This document shows positions 20,464 through 31,818 of a stretch of 64,000 nucleotides of DNA, piece by piece; within the stretch, counting starts at the first letter, position 1, and the number at the start of each line of letters is the position of its first letter. This DNA comes from Tulasnella sp. 424 (taxonomy: Eukaryota; Basidiomycota; Agaricomycetes; Cantharellales; Tulasnellaceae). The stretch is taken from positions 62,001-126,000 of the forward strand of contig WSUB01000094.1 of the NCBI GenBank assembly GCA_019633425.1, given 5' to 3'. The notes beneath the pieces are model-generated. The model was not told the origin of the DNA and made no database searches. It saw only the letters and a list, made by a program, of their open reading frames with translations. A program made the translations under genes and the position numbers.

Positions 20464-21760
20464 ATGTCTTATAAGGTCGACACTCAGGAGCCCACCTTAG
20501 TGCGTCCCGCTTCTTCCCCCGCTCATACTGCAAGAGATGAACCCAAGATGGCCCCATAGCGAGCGGTCCTCGAAGACCTAGAGCATTTGGTCATCCCTCC
20601 AAGTAGATTGACTATTCTAGATAGCTCACAGATTGGATCCGGAGGCTACGGAGAGGTTATATTAGCAAAACTCGATGAATATGAGTCATCAGCCCGGGAG
20701 GTTGCGGTCAAGCAGCTTCGCACCGTAGGAACAAATGGTGTTCGATTGCGGGTAGCTCTGGTAAGCTCGACGAATGATAGTAAGTTGCTCAATAACGCTT
20801 ATCACAATTCACAGCGTCTTGCCCGAGAACTCAAGATCTGGGCAAAAGTCAAACACCGGAATATACTCAGCCTCCTAGGCTATTACCTCAGTGAAAACTA
20901 TGAGATCGCTCAGCTTGTCTCCCCTTTCATGATTAACGGAAACGTACTAAGGCACATCGCTAAGCAGCAACCCGACATAATCAAAAGGCTTGGCTACGTG
21001 AGTCCTTCCTCAAACAAGGGTCTCAGTCATTCTGATCGAGCGCCACATAAAAAAATTACCCCCTGAAGGTTCGAGATATAACTGCCGGAATGGACTACTT
21101 GCATCGCTGCGATCCACCCATATGCCACGGAGATCTAAAACCGGTGAGAGGTCTCGTTGGATGCACAAGTGAAGACTCTCACAAAGTCCGATCCCCGGTA
21201 GGCCAATGTGCTGATAGCGGACTCTGGTCATGCTGTGCTGTGTGACTTTGGCCTCGCTTCCATCGTGAACGACGCACAAGCGTCATCTGGACTTACAACG
21301 TCCCGGTCACTCAAAGGCTCGGTTAGATACATGAGCCCAGAGTTAGTGTCGGAGACGGAGACCAAACAGACCCTTGCAAGCGACGTCTGGGCGTGGGCAT
21401 GCACGGCATTCCAGGTACGTTCACCTGGAGGGCTTGAAAACCTTGACTCACTCTTCCCGTTGCACTTTTCAGATTCTCACAGATGTTGAACCATACTCCC
21501 ATGCAAAGACCGAATGGGGGGTTATTGGAGCCATCCTTCAAAACAAATCCCCGGGCGATCTCACAGTGCTGTCAACTGCAACTCTCGGGGAGCAATTGAA
21601 AGAACTCAGTATCCCACTTGCGAACCACATTGGAGGCTGTTGGTATTTTGAGCCCGCAGAGCGCCCTTCAATCGCCGATTCTCTTCGGCTCGTTGAAATG
21701 CCCCACTCAGAAGAACGGTCAATAAGTGCCTCTGAAGGCTGGGTTATGAGGCTTCGGTGA
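20464..21760 (+). CDS. Protein kinase E, ending at a TGA before its C-terminal region
   Basis: Exon 1 encodes MSYKVDTQEPTL (intron from GTGCGT). The kinase domain follows with [26 protein letters not shown] (as in A and B), [16 protein letters not shown] and ERPSIADS. The reading frame stops at TGA 21758-21760, shortly after the kinase domain (ASEGWVMRLR). Beyond the TGA, in the same frame, WCDPTHNLSTRPRVREVF parallels the tail of kinases C and D, and the C-terminal domain can still be read to 22409. The gene may have gained a premature stop, or the short form may be genuine. E is closer to A than to C and D. Confidence 0.75.
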
Positions 21761-22409
21761 ATCGATCGATTTATGATACTGGATTGGTGTGATCCAACTC
21801 ACAATTTATCTACGCGTCCTAGGGTCAGAGAGGTCTTTAGTCAGGGGTCAGCGCCTAGGGTTCAATGTGATCCCCTCGGGTCCCTCCACACTGACTGTGA
21901 CCTCTTTCATTTTTATTATTAGGCTCCCGTTGTCGGGCTTTCAGACGCCTAGACATTCGGTCCCGCCGTGGAGAGTAGCCATCTCCATCGGTCGCGATCT
22001 TCTAACCGAGCAAAAATCGTCTATTTTTGTCAAAGGCATGTTTCACTCAATTGTGAAAGATTGGGCCACCCCTCACTTACATGTTGAAACCGGCCCAGCC
22101 ATAGAACCAGGAGACTGGTGCGATATTTCTCTCAATGATGCAAGTGCAAACGAAGTGAGGATGTGAAACCTGTGTGAATTCCTGCCTCTACTAACTTCGT
22201 CTTAGTGCCTCGTCCTCGAAGTAAAGGATAGACGAGCGTTCCGGAAGCATTATAGACTACAGTTCGACCTCGGAAAGGCCAAAATCCCGCTTCTTTTCTT
22301 TATTCGTGACCTTGGACTGCATCAGGGAAGGCAATCATTCGACTGGGTAGTATCGCAAGATCCCATCAAGCCGGTAAAACTGGAGTGCGAGGTGGAATTC
22401 TTCCGATAA
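21761..22409 (+). pseudogene. C-terminal region downstream of kinase E's stop
   Basis: Readable segments: WRVAISIGRD, KSSIFVKGMFHSIVKDW, IEPGDWCDISLNDASANE (then GTGAGG donor), CLVLEVKDR, GKAKIPLLFFIRDLG, GRQSFDWVV and LECEVEFFR, then TAA at 22407. These match the C-terminal domain of kinases C and D position by position. It is separated from the kinase frame by TGA at 21758, so it is translated only if the stop is skipped or spliced out. Confidence 0.6.
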
Positions 22410-22639
22410 AGGTAGAAATAGCTGCCTGCTCCCCGATCTCAAAGAAGGATACACCGGCGGCTCGAGAATGGGAGGGATCACCGAGTATTCTGCCACATTC
22501 GAATACTATACAGAATAGTTTTAACTCTCTCGACCTATTCGTTTTAATCTGGTTATTAAATACCACTCAAGGCCGACTGCGGAAAGCGCATCAAGCGGAT
22601 GCAAACTCGCCCAACCTATGTTCGTGGTTAGCTTTTATT

Positions 22640-22790
22640 AGCAGGATCGACGAGCAGCACTCGCACCATATCAAATTGTAAATCTTTGATCCAGAGACCA
22701 TCAACATCGATGGAAGCGCCTGACATTCGTTTGGGGGGAGACGCTCGCAGCACAAGCTCATCGTGCCAAAATCGATGCCGCTCCAATAGT
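22640..22790. repeat. Dispersed intergenic block, copy 4
   Basis: Contains GCCTGACATTCGTTTGGGGG and GTGCCAAAATCGA, matching the block at 10130. It precedes DUF7726-like copy 4. Confidence 0.5.
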
Positions 22791-22896
22791 TAATCACTCT
22801 CCCGCAAAGATGTTTCCGGACGACTATGGGCTCGCTCATAAAGCTAATCTTGTTCGACTTTCCCCTGGCGTCATTGGCAATCTAAGGGGTTCTGAT

Positions 22897-22902
22897 CACG
22901 TG
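22897..22902. promoter_or_regulatory. CACGTG E-box before DUF7726-like copy 4
   Basis: Within ATCACGTGAC, 129 nt before the ATG at 23026. Confidence 0.5.
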
Positions 22903-23025
22903 ACGTTGTCCCGAGCCACTTAAGGCACCTTTTTCTCGCGATTAGCTTCCGGAACTGCTCTGACCATTACACGCACTCTGGTTCATTTTCCCCCCTCCGC
23001 CACTCACCACACGTCTCCGCTGATC

Positions 23026-23881
23026 ATGCCAGCCAAACGCAAATTAGATATCCTCGAAGACAAGGAGGACGCGTCCGACATCGCAAAACGCGCCAGAGTG
23101 GCCGAACCCAGCGCGTCTGCATCTGCCGAGAAGTCGAAAAAGTCCAAGGCCACGAAGCCCCAGTACACCTCTTGGAAGGATGTTGAGCTGGACGGTGAAG
23201 ACGAGGTGAGGAAGCAATAGACAGCTTTGAAACTTAGAGGGTGATTTTGATTTTGACCGCGCCCTTTGCTCGCTGGGGCGTCGCGTCGCTCGTCTAGGGA
23301 GAAGTCCCCATCTAGTACGTCAGACGACACGACTTTCGTAGTATCAACTCGGCCTATCAACGCTTACATTTGCTTGTCACTAGTGACGACTGTAACACCA
23401 TTCGTCGCAAAATTCGCGCCCTGCAGAAGACCCCTGGCTTCAAGGTACGGTTCTCCACCAAGTCTCCTTCCCGTCCAAGCGGTTCGACTATGGTCCCCAC
23501 TTGCATTACAGGTCACTCATTGGTTGAAAGAGATTGGAAACATCAACAGCAACTCCTATGGGCGTTTCAGTGTGTCCCTGAAAGGAATCGACGCGTCTTT
23601 CATGCTATTAATTTGGCTTCTATTATTAGTGTCACTCAAAGGACCGGATGGCGGCGCTGAAAATGGAACGTACTACGCAGCGTATGTACCTGAACCTCAT
23701 CTCGTCTACTGGGATACGAGATACTGAAAACTTCGCTAACACATATGCTCGCAGTTACGTTTACTTCGAGAAGGTCCGCATCTTCGAAGGCAAGAAGAAA
23801 ACGCCCACCCGAATCGCTGCGGAGGAAGGGAGACCTCTGGAGCGCAGACAATCAAGGGGCGTTTGGACTTTTACTGGCTAA
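23026..23881 (+). CDS. Small DUF7726-like nuclear-type protein, copy 4
   Basis: Intact paralogue of copy 3. It starts MPAKRKLDILEDKEDASDIA with a Lys/Ser-rich N-terminus, then GEVPIY, DDCNTIRRKIRALQKTPGFK, VTHWLKEIGNINSNSYGRF, MSLKGPDGGAENGTYYAA, YVYFEKVRIFEGKKKTPTR and the end GVWTFTG, TAA 23879-23881. Six exons with GT..AG introns; the exon encoding GEVPIY is only 17 nt. It is tail to tail with the complete membrane-protein gene (stop at 24073), the arrangement that the cassettes upstream keep in decayed form. Confidence 0.75.
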
Positions 23882-24072
23882 GCTATCATGCATAGAAAAC
23901 GCTTAGGGCGTCAGCTCAGTGGCGGACGTCGCCCGCACCTTTTTTCTTGGAGTTCCTTTCCGGTCTATATCAGTATTGCCCACTCCGTTTATAGACCCCT
24001 TTTTGGCCTCGAATTTCGGATAGGTTGCTATTAACTCGAACAAGGGTTTACACTGAGCTAAAATATTCTGTT

Positions 24073-26367
24073 TCACTCGTCCAAGTACCGTCCATCTCCT
24101 CTCTTCCTTAGACCAAACCCATCCCGCCCCCGCAATCCAATACTCAACCTAGCATCTGCCCCACTCCCGTCGTACACCATATCGGTCGCTGAATCCGCCA
24201 CAGTCCGCTGAACATCCTTCCCATCTTCACCGGGAAACGCAGCTGCTACCAGTGGCAAAGGGTCTACAAGCCATCGTTGCGTCAAGTTGAGAACCGACTG
24301 TTCTCCGGCTGTCCCGTCTTTCTTTTGACCCGACACGATGATAGTTTCGTCCTTAGTGAGCCACGAGGAAGTGAATACGATGATTGCGAGGAGGGCATAG
24401 AGTAAGAGTAACGCGATGAGGAGCATCACGGGCGCGACTGGATATTGACCGAGTAGACTGGGGACTGTCTCCTTGACGTCGGTCGCTTCAGCGGGCTGGA
24501 GAGTCCCTATGGCGACACCTAGCATAATCCGCGCTAAGTGCTGATTAAGGGCTGCTGTGACATTTGGTATTGCTTCCGTCATAGCGATGGTCATCATCTC
24601 CGACGCTAGTTGCTGAGTTCCGAGCTGCCAGATCGTCGGGGCCCACATCACCGTCGTGAAGTTATCCGACGATTGGGTCTCGAGCATAATTTTCCATGAG
24701 TTGTCCGACGGGAGGTATCGGACGGTTACGTTTGAGAAAGTGACACTGCAGCCGGCGTAGAGCGTGATGTATGGAGGTGGTATGATGTCCACAGCCGAGT
24801 CCGCGTTACCAACTGTGAAGCCCTGCACGGTTTGGTCGATATGAGTGTTCCATCGCATTTGAATTCCAAGGGTGACCGGATTCGGGGTTCGGCCATGGTC
24901 CTCAAGGTCTTGCATTCCGAAACTAGCGGCGCCAGAAAGTTCCGTCAGCTGGCAGAAGCCACACCGTCCTATATATGGTCGGGTAAACACTTACCTTTCA
25001 CCTCCTTGTTGTCCATTCACGATCCCAAAGATGTAGTTGTCAACGGTTGGGCTCGAGCTCGTATTGACGCTCAGGGGGGTGTAGTATGGAAGACCTGGGT
25101 ACCCAGCTGGAGTGCAATTGAACGTCTGACCCACTGAACTCCTTTCACAATTGTGATTGAGAGAACGGCAATGAGCACGAGCGCTAAATGTCTGCGCAGT
25201 AAAACTTGTGGATGACAAGTCGACACCTGCCCCTGGTACGACGATAGCGGCGTCATCGGCATCCGCGAGGGTGATAACGTTGAATTTGCTCTCGGTTCGG
25301 TTGGCCATGGCAAGGAACCCAGGTTCGACAACCTCGGGATTCTCTAGTGCCCACCCATCGTAATGGGAAAGACAAGGATTTTCAGTCGATGGCCATGTTG
25401 TGCAGAGGGTCTCGTTAAAGGCAACGGCGTATTGGTATGAACCAGGGCTGGCGTCGAGTACTGGAATGTCGGCGAGGATCGAACGCGTGGTGGTATGAAG
25501 ATACAGATCCGCTAATCCCACGGCGTGAGACATGACCCAGATTATGATGGCGAGGGCAAATGCTTCCTTGAATAGTCGTGGAAGGCGGGAGCGTTTCTTT
25601 GAGTGGACGGCATACCGCCCGGTTTCGTAAATGGCCATGATAGACGACGAACCTAGCAGACGAACCAGGAGTCCGTACCTGGTACGTTGCATATGTAATT
25701 AATCGAAGGAGTTGAATACACGATGAGATAAAAGCTCACTGCAGAGGCGTTGGATTCTGCAAGATGGCCATCAGGTCGCTTGCCCTGGAGTTTTGTAGCC
25801 ACTGGGATCCGGCTCGGTACGCGACTAACGTCATTAACACCGAACTCGTATCCGATATCAAATGGCTCTAATGAAAAAAATCATTCAGTTGGCGAGGTTC
25901 AGGTGTGTCAGGACAGGTGGCGTGCTTACCACTAGCGCCGAAAATGTCAACACCCTTAAGTTGACTGTTGCCTTCTGCCCAGCTTCAGGCGCTCCGCCCT
26001 CGTATACAATAAAAAACCCATTTCGTACTGCAGCGGTTATCCCTTTCCCGCCCTGTATCGGCTCGTATTGCCGAGCAAGCAGCCAACGCAGGATCAAGCA
26101 GGCGAATCCTAGAGTGATGAGAAGGACAAATGCTGTCGGTAGGAATCCTAGTAGTCTGTGTCGTGGATTGGCAGCTCCTATACAGAGCTCTGGCTCGCCG
26201 ATACTAGATGTGTGATTCTCATCTTTCCCTGGTGGTTCTGGTGGGACATCCGATGCTGTTGAAGCAGGGGAGCGTCGCAGGGCAGTATGTTCATCAGCGC
26301 GAGGCGAGACGGGTGGACTAGTAGCGGGCAGGGATTGAAGCTCCCAGTACTGCTCACGCCGATTCAT
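24073..26367 (-). CDS. Basidiomycete multi-pass membrane protein of unknown function
   Basis: The start is taken at ATG 26367 (MNRREQYWELQSLPATSP). A Pro/Ser-rich cytosolic N-terminus is followed by a hydrophobic segment (LLGFLPTAFVLLITLGFACL), a second near FSALVV, a third in the next large exon (EAFALAIIIWVMSHAVGLAD), then a long extracytosolic region. That region has several N-x-S/T sites and cysteine residues (for example AMANRTESKFN and SLNHNCERSS). A last strong segment (PVMLLIALLLLYALLAIIVF) precedes a cytosolic tail ending LRKRGDGRYLDE. The layout of clustered membrane spans around a large glycosylated loop is common among lineage-specific agaricomycete proteins. I do not recognise a family with a known role. 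Its 3' end has been copied at least twice upstream (11965, 19950). Confidence 0.75.
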
Positions 26368-26439
26368 CTTGGTGGGTTTGAACAAGTGAGAGAACCAAAT
26401 GCTTCCCTCTGCAGTCAACGCCAAGAAGCCCAAGACGCA

Positions 26440-26980
26440 AGTTTACGTAAGCAGACCGGCTGATTCATGCCGATTGGCCGTCGGCCCACGGTCCCTCCTC
26501 CATCCCCTCTTCCTCGCGATGAAGAATCCACAAGAACAGTTAACATCTAGCTGAGGTGATAAAACACACAATTAGCTGATAAGTTAAGACGAAGATTTGC
26601 TCGGGCGCGCTAGATATCCTCGCGTAGGTGCGTGTGCAGGACCAGCAGTGAATATATGGAGCCGACTACTAAGGGATTCCAACAGGCTAATAGACAAAGA
26701 ATACAAATTCCTGCGTGTATCCGATACTAGCTAGGGAGAGGGGAACGCCACGGCCTTCGGCTCACAAGATAATCAGTGCTAGACTCGACCGAAGAATGCG
26801 ACAGAATGCAAATCACATGGTACAGGCAAGTTAGAAGGGACGAAAAAGCAAAGCATAGCATATGTGTCTGAGTTTCAACAGTAAGAGGAGAAGGGCATGA
26901 AAAGGGGGGGTGGGGGTTAGGAATACATGTACAGAAGAAAGCATACACTCGAATGTATGACGAGGGCACCGACATGGGGA
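26440..26980. other. Intergenic region
   Basis: No gene recognised between the membrane-protein gene and the forkhead gene. It holds the promoter of the former and the 3' flank of the latter. Confidence 0.4.
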
Positions 26981-26983
26981 AAT

Positions 26984-28056
26984 TCAGGAGCGGAACTGGG
27001 GAGAACCATAGGGGAGCGCAGAGTAGGGGTGCATCTGTTGGGGCCAGGCGTCTGCGTCGTAGAGGCTACCAGGGGACATAGTGGGCAGGTATCGGAACGA
27101 TTGGGGAGTGGTGTTTTGAACAAGTCCCGCCTGCCCAAACTCCGTGACAGGAGTGCTGGGGAACGACATCCATTGCTGTGAAGCTACGTCGTCTCCTGTA
27201 AACGTTCCATGTCCATTCTCGGAAAATAAAACGAAGGGGTTCCATTCCGGGGTGGAGGAGGTCTCTGGGACGTAGATCGGATAAGTGAACGAAAGATTCT
27301 CCACACCGGGTGAAGCAAACCAAGGCGCGTCTGTCGATGACACAGAAGGACCACTTGGAACTGAGAAGCTTTCTTCGATCTGAGAAAGCTCAGTCGTATC
27401 CGTGTGCGCAGGCGATGCGATTGATGCGCTGGGAGCAGCTGAACGACGAGCCCGTGATCTGGAAGCATTCTTCCTGGCCTTCGGTTTGGCGTACGGGTCG
27501 TAACTCCATAACCCGCCTTTTCCAGGCATGCCGCGGGTACGAGGCTTCTTAACGAACAAATGGCAGCGTGAAAGAGTATGTTTGACGTTTTCCCTAATGA
27601 AGTTAGAAACGTGAGTGGTCGCCCGCAATGGAGACTAGGGCGAGGTGTCAACGAGTGACTTACACTAGTCGGTCGTAGTTCACTTTTCCCTCGTAGTGAG
27701 CTGGAAACATTAGCTGAATGATATCCCTTATCTCGTGCGCGCGAAAACTTCCGCGGCTGAGGATCATTTTTATTAATACACAAGTCGACGGCACCCGGGC
27801 GACCCCTCGCCTGTGCAACGTCGCAAGGATTTCCTGAGCCAAAACGAACAGCCGTACGTTAGGACGAGAAACCTCATCTTCTGATACTTGAGTAATATTA
27901 GAAGACGATGTGGTCTCGGCATGGGGCACCAAGGACTCCGACCCGGAATAACGACGGGATGGATCTGGGGCAAAGCCTTCAGCCAGAGTTATCACCGGCT
28001 CAGACGAGCCACGCACCTTGAGCCAAGTTCCAACGATATACAGAAAGACTATCCAT
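26984..28056 (-). CDS. Divergent forkhead-type transcription factor
   Basis: The best model starts at ATG 28056 (MDSLSVYRWNLAQ). A GTGCGT..CAAG intron then joins to VSEDEVSRPNVRLFVLAQEI. Helices follow (STCVLIKMILSRGSFRAHEI and IIQLMFPAHYEG) up to NYDRLV. After another intron come NFIRENVKHTLSRCHLFVKK and PRTRGMPGKGGLWSYDPYA. The order of this last part (N.IR.N....LS.C.LFVK.PR....PGKG..W..DP) is the recognition helix and wing of a forkhead domain. The remainder is Ser/Pro-rich and disordered, ending YGSPQFRS. Compared with a standard forkhead the recognition helix has ENVKHTLS in place of (W)QNSIRHNLS, so DNA contacts may differ. Targets cannot be inferred. Confidence 0.7.
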
Positions 28057-28059
28057 TGT

Positions 28060-29870
28060 TGATTATTTCAGACGAGCTTGTTTTGATGCGGGAGGGACGT
28101 CAGCTTCAGGGGTGCCGTTTGAGAGGGATGCCTCTCAGAGCGTCGCCTTCGGGCTTCCTTTATACCGTTGGGCGCATATGCGTATATTAAAGCAGCGGTG
28201 CAAGGGTGCTGGTAGATAGAGTACTTTGAGTGTTCCGAATGGAGCCCTTCTGACAGGGTTGGGCAAATGATGATCTCGGTACGCCTTTCCGGATCCCCTG
28301 CGTCGACTTCGATCAGGGTATCCTGAAAATTCCCTGCACAGCACTGAGGTGGGATCCTGACTGCCTGATGCAGTGAAAATGACCTTTCTGAATTGGTGGT
28401 CTGGACGAGCAAGGGAAAGAACGGTTCGGAAGGGGCTTGCTGGCCTCGCGGCTAGCGCGACCCCAGAAGGAGTGGACTACTCAATGCTCCTCCGGTCTCG
28501 GGCTTCATTGAGCTACTCCATCGGCGGTGCTCGTGCAAAAATCCCGCAGGTGAGAGGATTGGTGCAGGATACCCTTTGTTGTTAGCAAAAAGCAGCTCCG
28601 TTAACCCCGTAACGCCGTTGTGTGTACGTTGACGACAGTATCGAACTGAATCCCCTCTGTCTGGATCAACAAACCCCGAAAAAACCCACATAGCTTCAGA
28701 CGATTTCTGCTAGCTCAAGCCGATACTATGGCGCTCTATACGACACTGCATTACAGAGTAGTCGATGAATAGCCGACGTGAAAAAAAGGTTCGCATTGTT
28801 GAGCGAAGGGTTCAGCTCTGTGATCGCGAACTGGGAAACCCGGCGACCAACACCGCACCCCCCGGAGGCTGAAAAAGCTAGCATATCGGCGGAGGGGAGT
28901 TTGTTGATACTCTCCTCCGCATTCATGAGAGAGCGCTTGCGATCGATGTGGAAGGAGGACTAACCGGCGACAAGGACTCTCCTGCCTTTCTTGCGCCGTT
29001 CGCTTAGAAGGTCTGTCGCACTAGTGCTTTGCATGCAGTACCGGCTTGACCTCCATTACACGCTCGATGACAGTCGGATCTCCGGGGCGTTTGGAATCTG
29101 CGTAGAAGGCAGCTCAACCAGTTGGATCTTGGTAGATTTTGGCTCACCGCCCCACCTCGATTGACAGCGCAAGCATCTACATCGTGGTAGCTTTTCGTTT
29201 TCAGAAGATCTCTGGGTCGATTAGCTCGTACCGCGGGTTGCGCTCGTGCCAGGCGCGACGCAGTTTTCCCCACCCCGAACTCCGCCGCGTGCTCGCACGC
29301 TGCTTCGATTTTTCCATTGTTTGAGCCAAGAAATCAGTCCCATCCTGGTAGAAATGCTGCAACCAATTCGAGTAATTCAATCTATTCCAAGTCGATCGTC
29401 GTTTTGATGTGTACGCTGACGCACTTGTCGCCTAGTCTACAGTCCATCGGATCTAAAAGACCAGCTACGAGTATGAGTCTACGGCTCTACATGTCTAAAA
29501 TAAGCAATATTCTGTGATTTCTCCTCGTTGCTTGATACTTTTGGTTTCGAGGGATGCTCCACGTTTATCTCGATCACCTCGCTCGTGGGGTGTCCACTTC
29601 CTGTCGGCGACGCCTTTCGTTCCCCGAAGCCAGCATATCACACGTCATATCAAGGACTTGCATGGCTTCTGCAAACGAACATCGTAATCAAGAAGCGAGG
29701 TCGGAGTAGCGGAGAACATGTAAATAAAAGTTTAGGACTTTCCAAAGAAAAGGCCCATGGAATGCATTTGGATAGAACGAGGGAGGCATGCGGAAGGAAT
29801 AAAAGAAGCGTCCGATGGTTGAGAAACGGAAAGAAACAAGCTCCGACCGGGGGCACGACGGAGGGCCCCT
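28060..29870. other. Gene-free interval, about 1.8 kb
   Basis: Only short open frames with unremarkable composition on both strands. No exon chain, repeat or RNA gene could be supported. Confidence 0.4.
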
Positions 29871-29875
29871 CGTGA

Positions 29876-31267
29876 CTACAGTCGCGTTCGGCCCACCGCA
29901 CCTTCTAGCGACCTCATCATATTGTTGGCGCAAGTGGTAGCCAGGGGTCTCCTCCAGTCTATAAGCACGTGTAATGGTGCTTTCAGATATGGTTTCGATC
30001 TATGGGCAAAGGGAGAAAGATGGGCTAGCGCAATCTCCATACTCAAGTCGTCCTTTGGTTCCCTCGTCACCCGAATAGAACGTATCCCTGCCCAAGGAAG
30101 TTCCATACTTCCAGAACTTTGTCGACGAAAAACTTGCGGTCCTTCCTTGGATTCCGTCTCCGGGGGCGGGAAGTGATACATCCAATCCGTCAGAAGCTTC
30201 GCTCTCCAATACGGAATTTCGACTTCTGTGAGATGAGGGAACATCTCCATCAAGACTAAGGCGAGGTCGTGCACGCCCAGCGTATGGGAGGTGTTTTCTT
30301 TTTCTGGGGATATGATGAAGCGGCGGACGGACGGGAACACCATTTTTTCGTGCTTCAACCACGCGTATGCCGGCTCGTCGATGTCACCAAGTTCGATGGT
30401 CTCCAGTTGAAAAGGATCGATAATCTTGAATATTCGTTCTAGATGCCCGACCGAAGCTTGTCGGAATGTGAGGTGTCGGATGTTGGTGAACTTTCCTCGA
30501 CTCTCCGCATGTTCACCTGACACGTTAATCTCCTGTGCGTGCCCGTCAACTCCGACCACGATCAATGAAATATGTTCCAGGGCCGGAGCATGAGACATGA
30601 AGTCGATAAGTTGCTGGAAATGTAATTCGTGAAGGGTACAGCTATGGAGGGTGAGTTGGGAAAGATGATCGTATCGGTATGGCGTGCCCTCCATGGAATC
30701 ACTCCGCGAGGGTATCACGGGGACGATTCGACCGGTGATGCAGATGGAACGCAGCTGGGGCATGTGAGGAATTTGGAAGGTTGTGGTGAGATAGCTGCTG
30801 GAACCCACTTCATAGGAGAATTCCTGGAGAAAGGGCAAGTCAAGCTCCGCGATCGCGCTTGCCAGAAATGGGTTCTGGATATCGGCCGCCGTGATTTCAA
30901 ATGATTTCATTTTTGGCTGACATTCGCGAAGGAATGATCCGATCTCGACCATGGCCTCTTGCTCCAGGGAAGTCATCAGAACGAAGCAGTCAACCCCGCA
31001 GTCCTTTGAGCGCTCGAGGCAGAGACGTCCGAATTGAATTTGCCTTTGCGATAGAATCGTGATGGTCGTCCATAACTGAGGAGTTGATAGAACGATTTCT
31101 CGCATGCGGGAGTTGATAAGGGAAAGACAAAGGATGTCCAGGTAGTGTGATTCAGGACGAGCGGCGAAGATTAGGATCCGAGCGATGAGCTCTACGGGTA
31201 AGACATCGTGGATGGATTTCTTATGCCTCCTAGTATTTTGGGACTTGACTTTCCATCGCAGGAGCAT
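29876..31267 (-). CDS. F-box protein, intronless, 463 aa
   Basis: A single open frame from ATG 31267. Residues about 18-70 form an F-box: IHDVLPVELIARILIFAARP, then LCLSLINSRMREIVLSTPQLW, the usual 'LP.E....I......L.L..V...W......P.LW' pattern. The rest is a series of leucine-rich, irregular repeats (for example LPFLQEFSYEV, MPQLRSICITG, LSQLTLHSCTLHEL, TNIRHLTFRQASVGH) as in agaricomycete F-box/LRR-like proteins. Such proteins act as substrate receptors of SCF ubiquitin ligases through Skp1. The substrate is unknown. The lack of introns contrasts with its neighbours. Confidence 0.85.
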   Translation of the reverse strand: MLLRWKVKSQNTRRHKKSIHDVLPVELIARILIFAARPESHYLDILCLSLINSRMREIVLSTPQLWTTITILSQRQIQFGRLCLERSKDCGVDCFVLMTSLEQEAMVEIGSFLRECQPKMKSFEITAADIQNPFLASAIAELDLPFLQEFSYEVGSSSYLTTTFQIPHMPQLRSICITGRIVPVIPSRSDSMEGTPYRYDHLSQLTLHSCTLHELHFQQLIDFMSHAPALEHISLIVVGVDGHAQEINVSGEHAESRGKFTNIRHLTFRQASVGHLERIFKIIDPFQLETIELGDIDEPAYAWLKHEKMVFPSVRRFIISPEKENTSHTLGVHDLALVLMEMFPHLTEVEIPYWRAKLLTDWMYHFPPPETESKEGPQVFRRQSSGSMELPWAGIRSIRVTREPKDDLSMEIALAHLSPFAHRSKPYLKAPLHVLIDWRRPLATTCANNMMRSLEGAVGRTRL

Positions 31268-31818
31268 TTATGAACTTGTGGTGAGAGGACGCAGGCTGTG
31301 CGTTTGTGCCACAGGCTTTCACAAGACCTGCCAATAGTAGACCTGCCCTCTTCTCTCAGCACAAGAAGACGATTAAGAAATTGTCGACTTGCCTTGAGGA
31401 TTCAGCAAACTTGTCAGAGTCCTGATCGCGGTGTTCAAGCAGACTGGTATTTGACTGGTGGCTGAATGGGTCGAAGTGACAACAACAAATATAAACAAGC
31501 ACGCTCCGGAGGTATCGCTGGAAATAGCAAGATGTGACCGAGTTCTGCATACCATGGTACTTTTAGGCTACAAAGAAGACAATAAAAATTCAAATTCAGA
31601 GCGGAACCTTGCAATCGATAGGCAGAAGTCAGAGGTAAGATAAGGGCATTAGGTAAGTCAAAGCTGCGTCACACCTTGGAGGTCATTTGACCCTGTTTGC
31701 TGAAGGAGGTCTCGTGGTATCACGGCTCACCTTCGAAACTCTCTCGCTTCCCCCCACGACCCCATCCTCAACCTCTGGTCTCTAGTGCACACCCGCCCTT
31801 GCTTCAGGCCCGATCAAA
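31268..31818. promoter_or_regulatory. Divergent intergenic region, F-box gene / carboxypeptidase
   Basis: Carries the promoters of two divergent genes. No distinct motif recognised. Confidence 0.35.

Noticed and set aside
24832..25137. A plus-strand 101-codon frame inside the membrane-protein gene
   Set aside because: It is antisense to exons with clear membrane segments and glycosylation sites and has no features of its own.
28068..28412. A 114-codon minus-strand frame upstream of the forkhead gene
   Set aside because: No domain, no supported start and no splice partner; treated as chance.
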